Assembly: GCF_003994335.1 (NCBI RefSeq)
Contig: NZ_PNQZ01000025.1
Location: 62,004-126,003, forward strand
DNA from: Asaia sp. W19
Lineage (GTDB): Bacteria; Pseudomonadota; Alphaproteobacteria; Acetobacterales; Acetobacteraceae
Reading direction: 5' to 3'
Length of the DNA stretch: 64,000 bases
Shown here: in pieces, positions 37,492 to 44,552 of the stretch
How positions within the stretch are numbered: the first letter of the stretch is position 1
Layout of the letters: each line of letters begins with the position of its first letter
Program-made: the position numbers and the translations under genes
The notes under the pieces: model-generated
What the model saw: the letters and a program-made list of their open reading frames with translations, nothing else
Told to the model about the DNA's origin: nothing
The model's database searches: none

Positions 37492-37553
37492 AACACGCGC
37501 AGCGGAAAGACCCAGGCGGTATCTTGGCGAGGCAGCTCTATTGTTCCGGATCC

Positions 37554-37577
37554 GGTGAGCCCAGCCTCACCCGTTTT
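37554..37577 (+). terminator. possible terminator of the cob operon
   Basis: GGTGAG pairs with CTCACC around CCCAGC and is followed by CCGTTTT. The stem is short, so this is tentative. Confidence 0.4.
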
Positions 37578-37725
37578 GACAGGCCAAGGTAGACCGATAC
37601 CTGTTTCCCAGCTGCGCGATCCGTTGGAGACATCAAGCGAGCGTGAGCCCCATGCCTGGCAGGGAACGTTTCATCGTACTGCGAGCACAGGGCAATGTCG
37701 CTGCCTGGAGAGGGGATCGTCGGCG

Positions 37726-38172
37726 TCAGGAAAGGGTTTTGGCCTTGGCGCGAGGGGAAGGGGAGAGCCCTTCGCGCGCCTCTTTCTGACGTGCTTCCTT
37801 CTGACGGGCGGCATTCTGCTTGTGCACCTGACGCTCCATCCATTTCTGAGCAGTCAGTTTCAGCTCCGGGTCAAGCAGGCGATAAAGCCGCAGCAGGTCA
37901 TCTTCATCTGGGGTCAGAACCGCGGGAATATCTTCCTCGATCATGCCCGTCAGGAAGGCCTCCGTCGATACGCCGAACAATACCGCGAGCTTGGGAATAT
38001 ATTTTCGCAAACTACCGACGCGCCCTGTTTCCCAAAAAGCAACAGCCGAGCGTGATACCCCGAGCGCATCGGCAAGTTGTTGCTGACTAAGCCCCTGACT
38101 CTTGCGCAGCATTGCAATCCGGCGTGTCAGAGCAAAGCTTGGCGAGATTTCTCCCTTCTGGTCGATCGGCAT
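37726..38172 (-). CDS. XRE-family transcriptional regulator
   Basis: 148-residue helix-turn-helix protein. The HTH_3 domain spans about residues 10-65: FALTRRIAMLRKSQGLSQQQLADALGVSRSAVAFWETGR, ending near the VLFGVSTEAFLTG helix. The C-terminal part is charged, with two ARQKE repeats and a basic tail (SPRAKAKTLS). I chose ATG 38172; a TTG at 38214 is unsupported. It faces the cob cluster tail-to-tail and is divergent from the pirin gene, so it may regulate the pirin gene or itself. No metal- or ligand-binding domain is visible. Confidence 0.85.
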   Translation of the reverse strand: MPIDQKGEISPSFALTRRIAMLRKSQGLSQQQLADALGVSRSAVAFWETGRVGSLRKYIPKLAVLFGVSTEAFLTGMIEEDIPAVLTPDEDDLLRLYRLLDPELKLTAQKWMERQVHKQNAARQKEARQKEAREGLSPSPRAKAKTLS

Positions 38173-38409
38173 ATTTCTTGTTCTCTGTTCTTCAGGAGAC
38201 GTGACTTTGTTCAATATAGCACTTGATCACCGCAGAGATCATCCCCCCGGATGTGTTTCGTCATCGAAATCGACCTCACCTTGTCGTAGCGTGAGCGCAA
38301 ATTCAGCCTCGTATCCGGTTTCATGAGAAGTCTATGATGGTGAGTCAGGCCGCCTGAACAACGAGCGCCAGGCCGAGCCATCGCGGCGACTGTCAGGCGA
38401 TTCATCTGG
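38173..38409. other. intergenic region between the XRE regulator and pirin genes
   Basis: Most of the 337-bp divergent gap. No gene was recognised. It must contain the regulator promoter; a TATATT on the minus strand at about 38214-38219 is a possible -10 without a clear -35. Confidence 0.4.
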
Positions 38410-38445
38410 AATGGAAAGAATCGCTTTCCATTATTTCTATATAAT
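38410..38445 (+). promoter_or_regulatory. pirin promoter with 9-bp palindromic operator
   Basis: AATGGAAAG (38410-38418) and CTTTCCATT (38424-38432) form a perfect inverted repeat with a 5-nt centre. It is followed by a consensus -10 box TATAAT at 38440-38445. The palindrome lies over the -35 position, where no good -35 hexamer exists, so it is a candidate binding site for a repressor or activator such as the adjacent XRE protein. Confidence 0.55.
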
Positions 38446-38509
38446 CTGGACTCCCTGCTTCGTAAGGTCGTTGCTGCAAAGACCATCGACCCAGTTGGAG
38501 GCTCTTCTC

Positions 38510-39211
38510 ATGATCGAACTACGTCCTTTCGCCTCTCTCGGCCATGCTGATCACGGCTGGCTCAAGGCCGCCCATCACTTCTCCTTCGCCGAATATCGTG
38601 ATCCGTCCCGTATGGGGTGGGGGGCGCTGCGTGTCTGGAATGACGACGAGATCGCGCCCAATACCGGTTTTCCTGCTCACCCGCATCGCGACATGGAAAT
38701 CATCACCTATGTCCGCACAGGGGCCATCTCGCACAAGGATTCCCTGGGCAATGAAGGCCGTACCGAGGCAGGTCAGGTTCAGGTCATGTCGGCCGGGACG
38801 GGTATCGTGCATAGCGAGGTCAATATCGAGCCGGTTACGACCACGCTGTTTCAGATCTGGATTCTCCCTGATCGGCGCGGTCACGCTCCGTCCTGGGGTA
38901 CGCGCCCTTTCCCGGTCGAGGCACGGGATAACCGTCTGGTGACTCTCGCCTCTGGCGTGGAGGGCGACGAGGACGCCCTCAGGATCAATGCCACGGCACG
39001 GGTCAAGGCCGCTACGCTGCGCGCCGGAAGCGCTGTGCAGTGGGAACTCGCGCCTGGCTGGTCTGGCTATGTCGTCCTTGCCTCAGGCGCGGCTCGTCTG
39101 CGTGATCTGATGCTGCACAAGCGAGATGGCGCCGCCATACGCGACGAACGCACTCTCATCATCCATGCCGAGCAGGATTCCGAGATCGTCATCGTCGAGA
39201 CGATTGGCTGA
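38510..39211 (+). CDS. pirin-family bicupin protein (quercetin 2,3-dioxygenase-like)
   Basis: 233 residues, standard bacterial pirin length. The N-terminal cupin carries the four metal ligands His57 and His59 (in FPAHPHRDMEI) and His101 and Glu103 (in GTGIVHSEVN). These are the same spacing and positions as in E. coli YhhW and human pirin. Members can oxygenate quercetin in vitro, but the physiological role is generally unclear. ATG 38510 follows GGAGG. Single gene with its own promoter, divergent from an XRE regulator. Confidence 0.92.
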   Translation: MIELRPFASLGHADHGWLKAAHHFSFAEYRDPSRMGWGALRVWNDDEIAPNTGFPAHPHRDMEIITYVRTGAISHKDSLGNEGRTEAGQVQVMSAGTGIVHSEVNIEPVTTTLFQIWILPDRRGHAPSWGTRPFPVEARDNRLVTLASGVEGDEDALRINATARVKAATLRAGSAVQWELAPGWSGYVVLASGAARLRDLMLHKRDGAAIRDERTLIIHAEQDSEIVIVETIG

Positions 39212-39221
39212 GAGTGCTTTC

Positions 39222-39252
39222 CTATACCCTACCCCCTAGGGTATAGGGGGTA
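39222..39252 (+). promoter_or_regulatory. nested palindromic operator for a CsoR/RcnR-type metal sensor
   Basis: CTATACCCTA (39222-39231) and TAGGGTATAG (39237-39246) are perfect inverted repeats around CCCCC. A second, overlapping palindrome uses TACCCCC (39230-39236) and GGGGGTA (39246-39252). The G/C tracts flanked by TA are typical of CsoR/RcnR-family sites. The second arm includes the ribosome-binding site (AGGGGG) of the sensor gene, which implies autoregulation. Confidence 0.72.
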
Positions 39253-39253
39253 T

Positions 39254-39520
39254 ATGAGCGCACCGAATCACAAGAAGATCACCCACCGCCTGAAACAGGC
39301 TCATGGTCATCTCGCGACCATTCTCGACATGATCGAGGCCGAGCGAAGCTGCGCTGATCTGGCGCAGCAGATCCAGGCGGTGGAAAACACGCTGCGCAAT
39401 GCCAAGCGCAGCCTTATCCAGGATCATGTCGAGCATTGTATCGTCGAAGCGCTCGAGGATGGCGGGGTCAGTCGCGATTCTGCCATGCAGGAATTTGCCC
39501 GTCTCGTGAAATATCTCTGA
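39254..39520 (+). CDS. CsoR/RcnR-family metal-sensing repressor
   Basis: 88-residue all-helical metal-sensing repressor. The metal ligands expected for this family are visible as Cys33 (ERSCADL), His58 and Cys62 (QDHVEHC), with spacings of 25 and 29 residues identical to the Cu(I)-sensing CsoR triad; RcnR has His in place of the last Cys. An additional N-terminal His17 could serve as a nickel/cobalt ligand. It is followed closely by an adaptor/RND pair that it likely represses in the absence of metal. The metal (Cu, Ni or Co) cannot be settled from sequence alone. Confidence 0.85.
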   Translation: MSAPNHKKITHRLKQAHGHLATILDMIEAERSCADLAQQIQAVENTLRNAKRSLIQDHVEHCIVEALEDGGVSRDSAMQEFARLVKYL

Positions 39521-39532
39521 CAGGGACGGGGA

Positions 39533-40714
39533 ATGGCGATGGGCTCTCCCTCAATGCGTTGCGCGATCCTGGCTTTGGCCTTTGGTGCGGGGTTTGGCTT
39601 TTCCTCGGCGCCGGTCAGGGCAGCCGAGCCCTGGCGTCATGATTATGTCCTGTCCGATGAAGCCCAACGCAACGAGCATGTCACGCTTGTTGCGTTGCGT
39701 CAGGGCAGGGTGTTTGCCCAGGTACAGGCCATGGCGCGCGTGGACGCCGATACGAGCCGGGTGATCGATATCCATTCTGCCGGATCGGGCAAGGTGACGG
39801 CGGTGCACGTGACGCCGGGCGAGCCCGTCATCCAGGGGCAGGCGCTCATTTCCTATACCGATCACTCCTTGCACGAATTGCAGCTGCAGCGTGAACAGGT
39901 CGAGGCAGCTCTGGCCTCGGCACGCGCGGGGGAAACCGAGGCTGACCTGCTCTACAAGCGTGGTCTGGCCCTCGCAGGGAGCGCCGTCTCGCGCGGCGAG
40001 CTTGAACGCCGCCGCATGGTGCTCGAGCAGCAGCGCGGTCTGGTGACGGCGCGCAAAGCTGATCTGGCGACGCTTGAGCATAGGCAGACGGAAGAATTCA
40101 CCTCGGTGACCGAGCGGATCGTTCAGGATGAGGCTTCGGACCTCATCAGCCCCGTCAAGGGGGTGGTGCAGGCGGTCAGGACTTCAGTCGCGGCCGATAT
40201 CAGCGCGGGTGATAATCTCGTGACGGTTGTTGATCTCTCGCGTCTATGGCTCGTCGCTGATCTCTCGCCGGAAGACGCATCCGGCCTCGCACCGGGGGGC
40301 GCGGCCGAATTCCGCCTTGCAGGGCAAAAATCCGGTGTCGTGCTGGCAGCCCGTATAAGCACGATTGCCGGTCTGGCAGACCCGGCAACCGGGCTTGTGC
40401 GTGTGGTTTGTGTGCTCGATCACCCGCCTGTCTCTCTTCGCCCCGGCATGATGCTCGATGCTGCTTTCCAGACCGGAGAGGGTACGCCCGGTCTCGTCGT
40501 GCCTGTCGGGGCACTACAGCAGATCAATGGCGAGGACGTGGTCTTTCTCCGCAAGGACCCTACGCACTTCACCCCAATCTCGGTGCAGATTCACGTCCAG
40601 GATGACGATCATGCCGCTATCAGCGGAGCGTTGAAGGGGGGACAGGTCGTTGTGGAGCAGGGGAGCTTTGCGCTCAAATCGATGGCGTTGCTTTCCTCAA
40701 TGACGGCGGACTGA
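39533..40714 (+). CDS. HME-RND efflux periplasmic adaptor
   Basis: 393-residue membrane-fusion protein (CzcB/CnrB/CusB group). The N-terminus has a signal peptide (CAILALAFGAGFGFSSAPVRA, cleaved near AEPWRHD). A lipoyl half motif (SGKVTAVHVTPGEPVIQGQALISYTD), a coiled-coil hairpin rich in Arg, Glu and Leu, and the second lipoyl half follow; the later part includes DLISPVKGVVQAVRTSVAADISAGDNLVTVVDLSRLWLVADLS. It begins 12 bp after the metal sensor and ends 7 bp before the permease gene. Confidence 0.88.
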   Translation: MAMGSPSMRCAILALAFGAGFGFSSAPVRAAEPWRHDYVLSDEAQRNEHVTLVALRQGRVFAQVQAMARVDADTSRVIDIHSAGSGKVTAVHVTPGEPVIQGQALISYTDHSLHELQLQREQVEAALASARAGETEADLLYKRGLALAGSAVSRGELERRRMVLEQQRGLVTARKADLATLEHRQTEEFTSVTERIVQDEASDLISPVKGVVQAVRTSVAADISAGDNLVTVVDLSRLWLVADLSPEDASGLAPGGAAEFRLAGQKSGVVLAARISTIAGLADPATGLVRVVCVLDHPPVSLRPGMMLDAAFQTGEGTPGLVVPVGALQQINGEDVVFLRKDPTHFTPISVQIHVQDDDHAAISGALKGGQVVVEQGSFALKSMALLSSMTAD

Positions 40715-40721
40715 CGCCGCC

Positions 40722-43700
40722 ATGTGGGATTTCCTGCAAGCCAATAAGTTGGCGGTTTTGGGCCTGTGCGTGTTTCTCGTTCTGGCGGGGCTGTTCGTCG
40801 TGCCGGATCTGCCGGTCGAACCCGTGCCCGATATCTCGCCGCAGCAAGTGCTCGTTTCGGTCACTTCTCCCGGTCTGGCCACCGAAGAGGTCGAGAAACA
40901 GATCACCTTCCCGCTGGAAGCCAGCCTGACCGGGCTGCCTGATCTGATTGATCTGCGCTCCGTGTCCCGGACCGGCGTCTCGGTTGTCTATCTGCAATTC
41001 GACGATCATTCCGATCTGGATCTCGACCGCACCCGGGTGACGGAACGTCTGCAAAAGGCCCGTGAGTCCATTACCGCCTCGGTCAGTGTCTCGATGGGGC
41101 CGCTCGCAACGGGCATGGGCGAGATCATGCAGATCGAGATCGCTGGAGACCGGCGTTATTCGCCCATCGCCCTCAATCGCCTCATGACCTGGACCGTGGC
41201 ACCACAACTGCGCCTTGTGCCGGGTGTGGCCGATGTGAATGTCAATGGAGGCGCAGAGGAGACCTATACGCTCACGCTCGACCCGGCGCGTATGCGCGCG
41301 CATGACGTGTCGCTCGGCCAGATCTCGACCGCGATCGACAGCAATAACGCGTCTTCAGGGGGGGGATGGATCAGCCACCAGGCCGAGCAGCAGGTGGTGG
41401 TGGGGCGCGCCATGGTTGGTTCACTGGCCGATTTCGCCGCGATCCCGGTCAAGATGACGGGTAATGGTGTGGCGGTCAGACTGCGTGATCTGGGCAGCGT
41501 CGCGCTGGGCGCGCGGTTGCGCCTCGGTGCCGTCACGCGTGATGGCAAGGGCGAGATCGTCAATGGCGTCGTGCTCATGCAGAAAGGAGCGAGCTCGAAC
41601 GCGACCCTTGCTGCCATCAACAAGGCGCTTCCCGCCATCAACCAGACCCTGCCGCCCGGCGTGACGCTCAGGCCATTTTACAGTCGGGCCACCCTGACTG
41701 ACGAAACGATTCACACCATCAAGGAAAACCTCATACTCGGAGCCATCCTGGTGTTCGTGACACTTCTGGTGGTTCTGGGGAACTGGCGCGCCGCTCTGGT
41801 GATCATCTCGGTCATCCCCGTTTCACTGGTCATGGCATTCGTCGGCATGCGTGTGTTCGGCATATCGGCCAATCTGCTGAGCCTTGGCGCGATCGATTTC
41901 GGCATGATCGTCGATGGCTCACTCGTGGTTGTCGAGCATCTCATGGTCGAACGTGCCAATGCGCGTGTCAGCGCCGGTGTGGGCGGGGACGTTGACGAGC
42001 GACTGGAGACTCTGGCGGTTCATACGGTGCGCGTCGTGCTGCGTCCTGTCACCTTCGCCATCTTTGTGATCATCATGGTCTACCTGCCCATTCTCACCCT
42101 TCAGGGTGTTGAGGGGCGGATGTTCAGGCCAATGGCGCAGACCATCATCATGGGACTGCTGACCTCGCTCGTCTACGGCTTTATCGTCGTGCCGGTTCTG
42201 TCCGCGCTTCTGATGCGCAATGCGCCGCAGGATCGCGAAACGCGTTTCGTCCAGTTTCTCAGGCGGCGTTACGAGCCTGCCCTTGATTGGTGCGCTGCGC
42301 ATACCCGCAGCGTTTTCATGGGCACAGCCTGCATCTTCCTGCTCGCCCTCGTGCTGGCCTCGCGGCTCGGCGGCGAATTCGTGCCCCAGCTCGAAGAGGG
42401 CGCGCTGGTGGTCAATGCCATGCGCCTGCCGAGCGCTTCTCTGCCTACCGTTCTGGCATCGGTCACGGAAGAGGAGCGCCTGTTGCGCAGTTTCCCTGAA
42501 GTCGAGACGGTAGTGAGCAATACGGGCACTGCTGCGATCCCGACCGATCCCATGGGGACGAACGAAACGGATAGTTTCGTGTTTCTCAAGCCTCGTCGGG
42601 ACTGGCGGCCGGGCATGACGCAGGCCCGGCTCGTCAGGGCCATGAGCGATAAGCTGAGCCATGGACTGCCCGATTCAGCCTATTCCTTCACGCAGCCGAT
42701 CGAGATGCGCATGGATGATCTGCTTTCCGGTGTGCGGACGCAGCTTGCCATCTCGATTTATGGCGATGATCTGGCGATGCTCGATCGGCTCGGTGCGAAG
42801 CTTGTGGGCGTGATCGCTTCCGTGCCTGGGGCCGCCGATGTTGCCCAGCAGGGCGAGGGGTCTGTGCCTTACCTGCATATGGACATCAATCGTGATGCTG
42901 CCGCGCGACTGGGCGTGAGCGTGCCCGAAATCCTGGGAACCATCGAAGCGGTGGGCGGGCATATCGGCCGCCCGGTGATTGTCGATAATGCGCTCATACC
43001 GACCCAGATCCGCTTTCGCGAAGAGGCAACCTCCTCGATCGCGCGCCTGGGCGGGTTGCAGGTTCGGCGTGAAGACGGGACAGGCTGGGTGCTGCTCAAG
43101 GATGTCACCCATATCGCGCTTGATCAGGGCACGGCGCGTATCGATCGCGACAGCCTGCGCAGGCGTGTGATCGTCCAGGCCAATGTGCGCGGGCGCGATG
43201 TGCGCTCTTTCGTGACCGCCGCGCAGGAGAAGGTCGCGCGGGAAATGACCCTGCCTTCGGGGTATCGCCTCGCCTGGGCGGGGCAGTTTCGCAATCTCGA
43301 CTCTGCCATGAACCGCCTGACACGCGTGGTGCCCATCGCGCTCGTGCTGATCTTCATGTTTCTCGTTCTGGCACTGGGGTCACCGCGCGCGGCTCTTCTG
43401 GTGTTCATCAATCTGCCCGTTGCTGCAACGGGGGGCGTTTTCGCTCTCGCTCTGCGCGGTCTGCCGTTCAGCATCGCGGCGGGGATCGGGTTCATCGCGC
43501 TTTTCGGTGTCGCCATTCTGAATGGCGTTGTGTTGGTAAGCCAGATCCGGACCTATCGAGAGGCAGGCCTTGCCGCGGCCGAGGCGGCCTTCACCGCAGC
43601 ACGGTCACGCTTCAGGCCGGTACTGGCAACGGCTTCAGTAGCCAGTCTCGGTTTCTTCCCCATGGCATTTTCGGGCAGTGCGGGGGCAGAGGTCGAGCGT

Positions 43701-43838
43701 CCCCTCGCTACGGTGGTGATTGGAGGGTTGATGACCTCAACCCTTCTGACGCTTCTCGTTCTGCCCCTGCTTTACGCCCGGTTCTTCAGCCACGAGGATG
43801 GGCCCGAGACGCTGAATACAGGCGATCAGCCCATGTGA
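40722..43838 (+). CDS. HME-RND heavy-metal efflux permease (CzcA/CnrA/NccA-like)
   Basis: 1038-residue inner-membrane RND pump with the usual 12 helices and two large periplasmic domains. In helix 4, AIDFGMIVDGSLVVVEH (Asp392 and following) is the heavy-metal efflux signature (DFGxxxDGxxxxxE) that separates these pumps from drug exporters. It lacks the paired outer-membrane factor, so it must borrow a TolC-type channel. Because the sensor next door has a CsoR-like ligand set while a cob cluster and NiCoT permease are nearby, cobalt or nickel export is likely but unproven. Confidence 0.93.
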   Translation: MWDFLQANKLAVLGLCVFLVLAGLFVVPDLPVEPVPDISPQQVLVSVTSPGLATEEVEKQITFPLEASLTGLPDLIDLRSVSRTGVSVVYLQFDDHSDLDLDRTRVTERLQKARESITASVSVSMGPLATGMGEIMQIEIAGDRRYSPIALNRLMTWTVAPQLRLVPGVADVNVNGGAEETYTLTLDPARMRAHDVSLGQISTAIDSNNASSGGGWISHQAEQQVVVGRAMVGSLADFAAIPVKMTGNGVAVRLRDLGSVALGARLRLGAVTRDGKGEIVNGVVLMQKGASSNATLAAINKALPAINQTLPPGVTLRPFYSRATLTDETIHTIKENLILGAILVFVTLLVVLGNWRAALVIISVIPVSLVMAFVGMRVFGISANLLSLGAIDFGMIVDGSLVVVEHLMVERANARVSAGVGGDVDERLETLAVHTVRVVLRPVTFAIFVIIMVYLPILTLQGVEGRMFRPMAQTIIMGLLTSLVYGFIVVPVLSALLMRNAPQDRETRFVQFLRRRYEPALDWCAAHTRSVFMGTACIFLLALVLASRLGGEFVPQLEEGALVVNAMRLPSASLPTVLASVTEEERLLRSFPEVETVVSNTGTAAIPTDPMGTNETDSFVFLKPRRDWRPGMTQARLVRAMSDKLSHGLPDSAYSFTQPIEMRMDDLLSGVRTQLAISIYGDDLAMLDRLGAKLVGVIASVPGAADVAQQGEGSVPYLHMDINRDAAARLGVSVPEILGTIEAVGGHIGRPVIVDNALIPTQIRFREEATSSIARLGGLQVRREDGTGWVLLKDVTHIALDQGTARIDRDSLRRRVIVQANVRGRDVRSFVTAAQEKVAREMTLPSGYRLAWAGQFRNLDSAMNRLTRVVPIALVLIFMFLVLALGSPRAALLVFINLPVAATGGVFALALRGLPFSIAAGIGFIALFGVAILNGVVLVSQIRTYREAGLAAAEAAFTAARSRFRPVLATASVASLGFFPMAFSGSAGAEVERPLATVVIGGLMTSTLLTLLVLPLLYARFFSHEDGPETLNTGDQPM

Positions 43839-44206
43839 TAGAGGGCGCAGAGCTTGTTGCCCGACGGATCACGCAGATAGGCCAGATAGAGCGTGCCGAT
43901 GGCGGAGTCACGCGGGCCGGGCGGGTTTTCAATGGCGGTGCCACCATGGGCCACGCCAGCCTTGTGCCAGGCGTCGACCGCCTCGGGTGATGGCGCCTTG
44001 AAGCCGATCGTGCCGCCATTCGCGCCAGTCGCTTCCTCGCCATTCAAGGGGGTGGTGATCATGAGTCGGCCGCCGTCATGCGTATAGAAAAGGCGGTTCT
44101 GAGGCGCGATCGCTCCCGGCGGACAGCCCAGTGCGCCGAGCGTGGCATCGTAAAATGCCTTCGAGGCTTCAAGGTTGTTGCTGCCGATCGTGATGTGACT
44201 GAACAA
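43826..44206 (-). CDS. VOC-family (glyoxalase/bleomycin resistance-like) protein
   Basis: 126-residue single VOC domain. It has a typical first strand FSHITIGSNNLEASKAFYDATLGALG and a GTLYLAYLRDPSGNKLCALYH ending. Candidate metal ligands are the N-terminal His and the C-terminal acidic/His residues. Similar small proteins have unknown substrates and are often annotated as glyoxalases without evidence. Its 3' end overlaps the end of the RND gene by 13 bp, so it is convergent with that operon. Confidence 0.85.
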   Translation of the reverse strand: MFSHITIGSNNLEASKAFYDATLGALGCPPGAIAPQNRLFYTHDGGRLMITTPLNGEEATGANGGTIGFKAPSPEAVDAWHKAGVAHGGTAIENPPGPRDSAIGTLYLAYLRDPSGNKLCALYHMG

Positions 44207-44499
44207 GGCATGTCTCCTTTTCTGGCGGTCTCGGTCTCGCCGGAGACGCGCGCTTCGTGTCTGTCGGGCAGAATGCTCTGCCGGCGCGAAGGATCGGGAG
44301 AACGCAAGACGCTGTCAATTGTCCTGCCAGGCAGGCGCCCTGTATCAGGCGATCATGGCGGTCCGCTGACTCGGTACTTGCGCAGGTACGGCTGTCTCGC
44401 ATTGTTTTCGCACGATCTTGGCGCTGGCAGGGCGCGCAATTGGGCAGAACGGGTCGAGAAGCGTGTTTCGTATCGAGAAGGCCTCGGACCTTGAAGGAC
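44207..44499. other. intergenic region upstream of the VOC gene
   Basis: Part of a 346-bp gap between the divergently placed VOC gene and the end of the TonB-receptor gene. It must hold the VOC promoter. No gene, tRNA or clear operator was seen. Confidence 0.4.
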
Positions 44500-44533
44500 A
44501 AAAAGCCGGAAGCGTCTCCGCTCCCGGCTTTTT
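44500..44533 (-). terminator. terminator of the TonB-receptor gene
   Basis: AAAAAGCCGG(A)AGC pairs with GCT(C)CCGGCTTTTT around a 6-nt loop. On the minus strand the stem is followed by the T run, 20 bp after the receptor stop. The A/T-flanked symmetry would also work in the other direction. Confidence 0.85.
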
Positions 44534-44552
44534 ACCTGTCCTGTCACCCGTT

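Noticed and set aside
38173-38409. Coding sequence in the divergent XRE-pirin gap
   Set aside because: Open frames here have no ribosome site, no homology and run across both promoters.
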